A DNA stretch of 7,228 nt from NCBI GenBank assembly GCA_020349865.1, contig CP070700.1:2087542-2094769 (forward strand), in the 5' to 3' direction. This stretch comes from Desulfobacteraceae bacterium. GTDB lineage: Bacteria; Desulfobacterota; DSM-4660; Desulfatiglandales; Desulfatiglandaceae. The notes under the pieces are model-generated. The model was not told where the DNA came from, searched no databases, and saw only the letters and a program-made list of their open reading frames with translations. The position numbers and the translations under genes were made by a program. Shown here one piece after another: positions 1 through 4,789 of the stretch; position 1 is the stretch's first letter; every line of letters begins with the position of its first letter.

Positions 1-4
1 TGTT

Positions 5-1321
5 TTATTTCTTGTATTTTTCGATGACCCAGGGTGGTATCTTGTAGGGAACAATGCCCTTGTAGGTGATCTCGGGTGCGTCTTTGCTGGCCTTCCACTT
101 GTTCGGCCATACGCCCTTTAGTTTGCCATCCTGCCACTGGACGCCCAGGCTGGTTAAGTATCCGGGGCCCCATTTCAGATCATGAAGGTGACGACCCTCA
201 GCATCTTTAAGGTATGCTACCGTGCCACTGGGCGAAAGGAACTCACGCGTTTCAATTATGGGGATCAGTTCATCCGCGTCGAGCGTACCTGCCAGTTCAA
301 TTGCGGGGACCAGGTTATAGACTATGGCGGTATATGTATCCGCAGTATAGGTCGGCACCTCACCGAATCTTTTAATGTACGTCTCCACAAACGGCTTGGT
401 GTGCACAGTTGACTCCACATCCCGGCAATATGTGTTCATGGTCATCACATAATTTCCCATCCCTTGGGTGGCTTCCCAAAAACCGTCCTTCTGGGCCTCC
501 ACATTGATACCCACCTGGACTGCAGGTATTTTAAGCTCCCCAGCCTGCCTTGCAAAGGGAATGCCCACAGAAGAGGAAAAAATGGTAAAGATCAAATGCG
601 CTTCAGAACGCTGGATGGCTGAGAGCTCTGCCGTCGCGTCCGTTGCCACGGCGGAAGGTCTCCAAGTGCCAACGACCTCCATACCCATCTTGGGGATAAA
701 CCCCTTGGCCGCAGCAATCATCGGGTCAACCCACATGGCCTTTTCAGCAACGACGGCAACCTTTACCTTGGGTATGCCAAGGGCCTTTTTCAGTATCGCA
801 CCAACAGTTGCCATATGAATAAAACAGGTCTTGACCAGATAACTGGAGTTAAAAGGTGTGCCCCGGAAGAAGTATTTATACCTCTTATAATCCTTGGCCA
901 CCCTTAAGCAGAGCTCAGGGTGGGCTGCGCCGCATCCGATAAAGATTTTTTTATAATCCATGGCAATGTCCTGCATGGCCAGGACGGCCTCGGTCCTAAA
1001 ACCCCCCACAATGAAATCCACTTTGTCGCGAGTTAAGATCAGTTCCATAGCATTGGTGGCATCCGTAACGTTTAAAAACTCGTTAGAATCCGCCTTGACG
1101 AGCTCGATTTTCATCTTTTTCTCGCCAACCTGGATGCCTCCCCTGGCATTGATCTTCTCCTTGGCCATCACAGCCCCATTCCAATGCCCCTTGCCCTGGA
1201 CAAAATTCATAGGACCAATCACGCCGATCTTGATCGACTTGGCCCCCCAAGCAGGAAAACTCATGGTCATGATAAGGCAGACAGCCAATAAAACGCTCCA
1301 TCCAAAAGTAATTTTTTTCAT
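5..1321 (-). CDS. ABC transporter periplasmic substrate-binding protein, branched-chain amino acid (Liv/HAAT) type
   Basis: A 438-residue exported solute receptor that would bind an amino acid or small carboxylate in the periplasm and deliver it to a Liv-type ABC permease. Seen: a lipid-free signal peptide (MKK, hydrophobic residues about 8-23, likely cleavage after AWG at 24-26), then the first beta strand KIGVIGPMNFVQG (31-43) and the helix with NGAVMAKEKINARGGI (48-63), both hallmarks of Peripla_BP_6 proteins. The next element, VDFIVGGFRTEAVLAMQD (101-118), matches the usual 'iiGg..S....a' segment. Length is normal for the family. The ATG is supported by AAGGAGG at 1330-1336, eight bases upstream. 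No livHMGF genes are in view; they could lie beyond the left edge, downstream of this gene. The ligand cannot be read from the sequence. In anaerobic degraders such receptors often sit near acyl-CoA genes, so an aromatic or fatty acid is possible (inference). Confidence 0.93.
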   Translation of the reverse strand: MKKITFGWSVLLAVCLIMTMSFPAWGAKSIKIGVIGPMNFVQGKGHWNGAVMAKEKINARGGIQVGEKKMKIELVKADSNEFLNVTDATNAMELILTRDKVDFIVGGFRTEAVLAMQDIAMDYKKIFIGCGAAHPELCLRVAKDYKRYKYFFRGTPFNSSYLVKTCFIHMATVGAILKKALGIPKVKVAVVAEKAMWVDPMIAAAKGFIPKMGMEVVGTWRPSAVATDATAELSAIQRSEAHLIFTIFSSSVGIPFARQAGELKIPAVQVGINVEAQKDGFWEATQGMGNYVMTMNTYCRDVESTVHTKPFVETYIKRFGEVPTYTADTYTAIVYNLVPAIELAGTLDADELIPIIETREFLSPSGTVAYLKDAEGRHLHDLKWGPGYLTSLGVQWQDGKLKGVWPNKWKASKDAPEITYKGIVPYKIPPWVIEKYKK

Positions 1322-1516
1322 GGTCCTTGCCTCCTTTCATACATTCTTAAGGTTAGGTATTGGATTGAAACTCCTCGAGCGATACACCATACTGCCCAAT
1401 TCTTGTGTCATGGGCAAACACATCTCTCCCTAGCCATCAACGCAAGAAAAGATCTTAAAATTTACGTCAAGTTTTTGCGGCAAAATCAAGCCCGGACTCT
1501 ATCGTGGCTTTTAAAT

Positions 1517-1541
1517 ACGAATTCCAAATTTCGAATTTCGA
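1517..1541. repeat. AT-rich TTCGAA-type repeat flanking the palindromic elements
   Basis: The stretch contains cgaattcc followed by a perfect tandem duplication of the 7-mer aatttcg (1527-1533 and 1534-1540). Short TTCGAA/AATTTCG clusters of this kind commonly flank dispersed repeats in deltaproteobacterial intergenic DNA (recollection, not checked). It lies just upstream of the larger palindromic pair and may mark an older insertion site. No coding potential is seen. Confidence 0.35.
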
Positions 1542-1553
1542 AACAAACTTATG

Positions 1554-1699
1554 ATCAAAATTGGGCTTGTAAAAAGTCATTTTACCTGTCATTGCGAGCG
1601 AAGCGAAGCAATCTCAGTTGGTGTAACTACTTGAAATCAGGAGATTGCTTCGTAGTTTCACCCCTCGCAATGACCGTTCATAGGACTTTTTACGAAACT
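1554..1699. repeat. MITE-like palindromic repeat, copy A (attgcgagcgaagcgaag family)
   Basis: A long interrupted palindrome of about 146 bases. Outer arms are gtaaaaagtc (1569-1578) and gactttttac (1684-1693). Middle arms are gtcattgcgag (1588-1598) and ctcgcaatgac (1664-1674). Inner arms are cgaagcaatctc (1604-1615) and gagattgcttcg (1641-1652), a perfect 12-base match around a 25-base loop. The core attgcgagcgaagcgaag is a dispersed element found in many Desulfobacterota and some other genomes (established in general terms). It has no transposase gene, so it would be a non-autonomous or hairpin element. An open frame across it encodes the LRAKRSNL string typical of this repeat and should not be called a protein. 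Confidence 0.85.
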
Positions 1700-1872
1700 A
1701 TCAAAATTGGGCTTGTAAAAAGTCTCTCTTGATGTCATTGGGAGTCAAATTATTAGGGGGACAAAGCAATCTCATTGGCTATAACAGCCTGAAATCACGA
1801 TATTGTTTCGCCGTCACACTTTGGCGTGACTCCTCTCAATGACCGGTGAACAGTCTTTTTGGGAAATCATCA
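1700..1872. repeat. MITE-like palindromic repeat, copy B (diverged, tandem to copy A)
   Basis: A second, more decayed copy in the same orientation as copy A. Its first 25 bases (1700-1724) are identical to 1554-1578. The middle arms survive as gtcattgggag (1734-1744) against ctctcaatgac (1833-1843), matching at 10 of 11 positions. The inner arms are weaker: aaagcaatctc (1763-1773) against gatattgttt (1799-1808). The right outer arm is reduced to agtcttttt (1852-1860). Copy A is near perfect while copy B has many changes, so they are of different age or under different constraint. Confidence 0.75.
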
Positions 1873-1892
1873 TAATTAATGTTAAAAAATAC

Positions 1893-1935
1893 AAAAGCCC
1901 CCAAACGGGTCTTAAAACCCCGCGGAGGCTCTTTT
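1893..1935. terminator. Terminator-like stem-loop, possibly bidirectional
   Basis: AAAA (1893-1896) pairs with TTTT (1932-1935). GCC (1897-1899) pairs with GGC (1927-1929) and CC (1901-1902) with GG (1924-1925), with one C-A mismatch and a two-base bulge. An inner GGGT (1907-1910)/ACCC (1917-1920) stem closes a six-base loop. A-run, GC stem and T-run resemble a slightly decayed intrinsic terminator usable from either side. Both flanking genes point away from it, so no visible transcript obviously ends here. It could instead be another palindromic repeat. Confidence 0.4.
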
Positions 1936-2789
1936 GACGGTACCTTCTGGAAACATTTATTCATAGTTCTCTCTAGAAGGTTAGGGTTATGTTATTGGGT
2001 TTACTTGTGCCTTAATAAATTAAGTTACGTTCATTAAAACTGAAAATATAGTGGTTGTCAACTTAAATTGGAGAATCCGGGTTACAGACTGAACCAAAGC
2101 CTAGACAAAGGCACAATATGTGATCGTTTTGAATTGAAAATCAGATTACAATTGAGTCAAACGGAACTGCTATAATAATGGAATTACTATATTTTTAAGT
2201 ATTGTGATCGTAATCATGCCTTAATTCACCCTCCAGGAGTGCATATTACGATAAATAGTCTTCTGTCCGCTCAAATCCGGGCCAGCTACTGATCTCTGTC
2301 AGATTAAGTCCCGGTAACTGCAAATAAATGGCCTGCCCCCAGCAGACATGCACCTTATTATATTACCGGCCGCATCCGGGTTTTCGGGTGTGACAAAAGA
2401 GCAGAGGAAGTATCAAGCTAACATTGCACACTGTGCCGGTGCGGAAGTTCAAAAAACAAGCCCTTTTGTGATGGCGCCCACAGGGAAATTGGCTTTAAAG
2501 ACGATAAAAACTGAAAGCATTGAGACTTAAGGGCAAAACGCCGGCAACAGGATATTGGGCAGCATTGCGTGTCACAATAGATAGCAAATTCAAATACTTT
2601 GCTTAGTGTTCACATCCACCACTTTAACGTCATTTATTAGATAATACCTATTTTTTACAGGTATTTTATCGGTACTAAAACAGCATTGACTTTTCCTTAT
2701 TTTCTGCCATTCTATCACTATCCATATTAATCCCTTAATTTTCTACACAACCTGTAACTCCACTAGACCCAAAAACCTGATGCGTTTGC
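1936..2789. other. Intergenic region with no supported gene
   Basis: I see no gene with a ribosome binding site or recognisable protein similarity in this stretch. It is AT-rich with stops in all frames. A plus-strand open frame at 2348-2530 (60 codons) has no Shine-Dalgarno sequence and no family I recognise. Weak inverted repeats are present: accttct (1942-1948) with agaaggt (1975-1981), and aatacct (2643-2649) with aggtatt (2659-2665). A TTGACT box lies at 2686-2691, but no good -10 box follows at 16-18 bases. The tract may be decayed coding DNA or a regulatory leader for the lipase gene; nothing decides between these. Confidence 0.5.
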
Positions 2790-2829
2790 TTCAGGTGAAT
2801 TCTTCGTTCGGTGTGAATTCTGAAGGAGG
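2790..2829 (+). other. Hairpin followed by an orphan Shine-Dalgarno sequence
   Basis: TTCA (2790-2793) plus GAATTC (2797-2802) can pair with GAATTC (2815-2820) plus TGAA (2821-2824). This gives a 10-base-pair stem with a three-base bulge and a 12-base loop. It runs straight into GAAGGAGG (2822-2829), a near-ideal ribosome binding site, but no ATG, GTG or TTG follows at a usable distance. It lies 110 bases before the hydrolase start. It may be the leftover start of a lost gene, part of the hydrolase leader, or chance. Confidence 0.3.
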
Positions 2830-2938
2830 AAGTAAACAGGGGTTCCAATCAACCATCAACTATTGATCATATCAGCTTGAGAAAATCGGGCATTCCGCAA
2901 TCACATAGTAGTTTTTTGAAAGAGGGTATGGAAAAACC

Positions 2939-3895
2939 ATGGCAAATAAGACGAAGAAGATATTAATTCTGACTCCGTTAGTCATCATCCTCGGTTTGGT
3001 TGGCGTCTATTTTCTATTTCCGGGGGTGATGGTTGATCTTCTGAGAACGATAGAAAGAAGTGCCGGGAGGCTTGAGCAGCACAGCATCACTGTGAACGGG
3101 TTGCGTATTGAATATCTGGAAGGAGGAAAAGGCGATGCACTCGTATTGCTCCACGGATTCGGTGCAAACAAGGATAACTGGACACGATTTGGGAAGTATA
3201 TCACGCCACATTTCAGGGTAATTGCTCCGGACCTGTCAGGTTTCGGGGAAAGCAGCAGCGATCCTGACGCCGACTATACGATCAGCGCTCAGGCTGAGCG
3301 GGTGAATGCATTTGTCCAAGCTCTGAGAATCAAGTCGTTTCATCTCGGCGGAAGCTCCATGGGGGGCAGCATCGCGGGAGCCTATGCATCAACCTATCCA
3401 GAGGAATTAAAAAGCCTTCTGCTGATTTCACCGGGCGGCGTTGCCTCTTCTGAACCAAGTGAAATGTTTCAACGACTGAAGGAAGGAAAGCCGAATCCAC
3501 TGGTTGCAAAAAGCGCCGAAGACTACGAGCACTTGCTGGATTTTGTTTTTGTGAAAAGACCGTTCATACCCCGTCCCATTAAAAAGTACTTCATTCAAGA
3601 GGCCATCAAACATCAGCCACTCAACAGCAAAATTTTCAAACAGCTCCTTGGTTCTCGGGACGTTCCGCCCCTGGAGGTCCTGCTGAAGGGCCTGCCGGTT
3701 CCAACACTCATCGTCTGGGGTGCCCATGACAGGGTGCTTCACGTATCCGGTGCAAAGATTCTCGAAGCGGTTATGCCCAATGCCAAGGCAGAGGTGATGG
3801 ATGCCGTGGGCCATCTACCCATGATTGAGAAACCGGAAGAAACAGCGGAGTTGTATTTAAGCTTTCTTGAGCAAAGAGAACTTGTCATGAGATAA
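2939..3895 (+). CDS. Membrane-anchored alpha/beta hydrolase, PlaF/Lip3-like lipase or esterase
   Basis: A 318-residue serine hydrolase likely to cleave ester bonds in lipids or lysophospholipids at the inner membrane. Seen: a short basic N-terminus and one hydrophobic helix (about residues 8-29), reading as an uncleaved anchor. It is followed by a single alpha/beta hydrolase domain: oxyanion motif HGFGANKDNW (72-81), nucleophile elbow GGSSMGG (137-143, Ser140), acid in WGAHDRV (Asp264) and base in VGHLPMIE (His292). Anchor, length and triad spacing resemble Pseudomonas aeruginosa PlaF and Moraxella Lip3 (family knowledge; no alignment run). The start follows a modest agaggg at 2921-2926, with a rather long spacing of 12 bases. 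An ATG at 2928 is out of frame and gives only 12 codons. The gene stands alone; downstream is a transposase remnant. The natural substrate is unknown. Confidence 0.88.
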   Translation: MANKTKKILILTPLVIILGLVGVYFLFPGVMVDLLRTIERSAGRLEQHSITVNGLRIEYLEGGKGDALVLLHGFGANKDNWTRFGKYITPHFRVIAPDLSGFGESSSDPDADYTISAQAERVNAFVQALRIKSFHLGGSSMGGSIAGAYASTYPEELKSLLLISPGGVASSEPSEMFQRLKEGKPNPLVAKSAEDYEHLLDFVFVKRPFIPRPIKKYFIQEAIKHQPLNSKIFKQLLGSRDVPPLEVLLKGLPVPTLIVWGAHDRVLHVSGAKILEAVMPNAKAEVMDAVGHLPMIEKPEETAELYLSFLEQRELVMR

Positions 3896-4195
3896 ATTAG
3901 GAGAGATCTTGAAGAAGTTAAGGAATCCCGCAGGTACTGGATTGAAGGAGCTCTTGAACCTGAAAACCATGGTCGGGAGAGCAAATGGACGAAGAACATT
4001 GCCTTTGGAAATAGGAGTTTTGTTGAGAGAATAAAGGCAATAATGGGGGTGTTGGCTATCGAACGAAAAAGTATTGAGGTTGGGGAATCGTATCAACTTC
4101 GAGAACCTTCGATTCCCTATAGGGCTCGTTTTGGGGCCAAAAAGAGCGATATAGGGCCTGAAAATACCTATTTTTGGGATATTAAGCCTGTATAA
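3896..4195 (+). pseudogene. C-terminal remnant of a RAYT/IS200-like (Y1) transposase
   Basis: The frame stays open for 98 codons after the hydrolase stop (3893-3895) and ends at TAA 4193-4195. It has no start codon at its beginning and no ribosome binding site. The translation carries the conserved C-terminal signature of one REP-associated transposase subgroup: SKWTKNIAFGNRSFVERIKA (28-47 of the fragment), YQLREPSIPY (65-74) and ENTYFWDI (88-95). Intact relatives have the motif order 'kWTesiAvGs..Fve.iK', 'LrE....Y' and 'N.yfW'. The catalytic HUH pair and tyrosine in the missing N-terminal part are absent, so it cannot transpose. No internal stop or frameshift is seen, so the truncation is fairly recent or the tail is preserved by chance. 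It shares its frame with the hydrolase, so stop-codon readthrough would make a fusion. Confidence 0.82.
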
Positions 4196-4206
4196 TCAAT
4201 TACTTA

Positions 4207-4253
4207 ACGTGGCCCGACCCCGCCCGGCGCCCGGGTGCCCGCCCGGACGTGGC
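4207..4253. repeat. GC-rich REP-like block next to the transposase remnant
   Basis: A 47-base GC-rich island in AT-rich surroundings. It is bounded by a direct repeat acgtggc (4207-4213 and 4247-4253) and contains three copies of cgcccgg (4221, 4228, 4240). Its centre, gcgcccgggtgc (4227-4238), is self-complementary with one G-U pair. RAYT enzymes recognise a short tetranucleotide (GTAG-like) beside a GC-rich hairpin. Here GTGG precedes the block and recurs at its end, which would fit the cognate REP of the adjacent transposase remnant (inference). Confidence 0.5.
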
Positions 4254-4257
4254 ATGG

Positions 4258-4317
4258 GATATCAAATTTGCAAGAAAATTGAAGGTTTGATGCTGAAATC
4301 TTGCAAATTTTTATATC
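4258..4317. repeat. Long stem-loop with a perfect 12-base stem
   Basis: AAATTTGCAAGA (4264-4275) is the exact reverse complement of 4299-4310, with a 23-base loop. A further five pairs, gatat (4258-4262) with atatc (4313-4317), extend the stem beyond a one-by-two internal loop. It starts five bases after the REP-like block. There is no clean T-run after it, so a simple terminator is less likely. A subterminal hairpin of the IS200/RAYT-type element, or a structured RNA, fits better. This is an inference from position and structure only. Confidence 0.55.
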
Positions 4318-4422
4318 ATATTTTGACCATTTTTCCAATAATTTTAATAGCTAATGTGCTTTTTCAATATCGACTAAATAGGCTGCGCTATTATGAAATA
4401 GGCGTAGGATTTCATTCGGTAA
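4318..4422. other. AT-rich intergenic spacer, nothing recognised
   Basis: The spacer is AT-rich with no ribosome binding site and no recognisable protein. A GTG-started plus frame runs through it from 4209 to 4430, but it translates the REP-like block and hairpin and looks artificial. Confidence 0.4.
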
Positions 4423-4614
4423 ACATTTAACAGGGTAAATCACGCATTGGTGTCACAAAAAGGAATTTTTGCTGAAGTTTGGCAGGGACAGACGTCGGTG
4501 GATGCAGTAGGCGGATTGGGCATTGCTGAACTAGGCTCTGGAGCAACCGCAATTACGGAAGACTTAGCCGGGAGTATGGCTTCTACTATTGCACCCTTCC
4601 CCTGTCTTACGTGA
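4423..4614 (+). pseudogene. Possible coding remnant, weak ABC-exporter C-terminus resemblance
   Basis: A 63-codon open stretch between an in-frame TAA (4420-4422) and TGA (4612-4614), with no ATG near its beginning and no ribosome binding site. It is clearly less AT-rich than the sequence before it and its translation looks protein-like (for example GGLGIAELGSGATAITEDLA). The segment HALVSQKGIFAEVWQGQ resembles the final 'H.eLl..gg.Ya.lW..Q' of ABC exporters, but the following residues do not fit that family. I cannot name it with confidence. It may be the tail of a gene lost in the same rearrangement that removed the transposase and SDR genes, or chance. Confidence 0.22.
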
Positions 4615-4651
4615 AGGATTCAACCTTCCGGTACGAATATCTCTCCGGACC

Positions 4652-4789
4652 CTAATCCCCGATCCTCAGCTCTCTGCGGGCCTTTCTTAGATCCCTCCCC
4701 ATCATCCGCCTGATGACGGCGGGACTAATCCTCTGGAGCACCCACATGGCCTTGGCGAGGCCGGTCACTACGATGATGGCCTTGTTCAC
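4652..4789 (-). pseudogene. C-terminal fragment of a short-chain dehydrogenase/reductase (SDR)
   Basis: Forty-five codons, out of frame with the ligase whose 3' end it overlaps, ending at TAG 4652-4654. The peptide contains NKAIIVVTGLAKAMWVL, QRISPAVIRRMM and DLRKARREL. It matches the usual end of one SDR group: an 'n.. iivvt' strand, a hydrophobic 'a..lW.l.RlsP' helix and a basic tail (family knowledge from memory). The Rossmann motif TGxxxGIG and the YxxxK catalytic site are absent, because the 5' part of the gene is missing. In-frame sequence upstream meets a stop within about 15 codons. An intact SDR here would fit the operon as a CoA-ester or alcohol dehydrogenase. GTG at 4787-4789 could start it, but no ribosome binding site supports translation. 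Confidence 0.6.

Noticed and set aside
1442..1470. Minus-strand TTGACG (1465-1470) as a promoter for the binding protein gene
   Set aside because: The sequence 17 bases downstream (TCTTGC) does not resemble a -10 box.
1403..1732. Plus-strand open frame of 109 codons upstream of the binding protein gene
   Set aside because: It runs through the palindromic repeat and its LRAKRSNL string is the standard translation of that repeat; there is no ribosome binding site.
1554..1872. CRISPR array
   Set aside because: Only two diverged long palindromic units with no regular spacers; no cas genes nearby.
2348..2530. Plus-strand open frame of 60 codons
   Set aside because: No Shine-Dalgarno sequence, no recognised family, and it lies in an otherwise non-coding tract. 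Kept only as part of the intergenic description.
2686..2716. TTGACT as a sigma-70 -35 box for the lipase gene
   Set aside because: No hexamer at 16-18 bases downstream matches TATAAT at more than three positions.
3428..3814. Minus-strand open frame of 128 codons opposite the hydrolase
   Set aside because: Shadow of a gene with a complete catalytic triad on the plus strand; no ribosome binding site or recognisable domain.
4209..4430. GTG-started plus frame of 73 codons
   Set aside because: It translates the REP-like block and the hairpin; the proline-rich start is a product of the GC-rich repeat.
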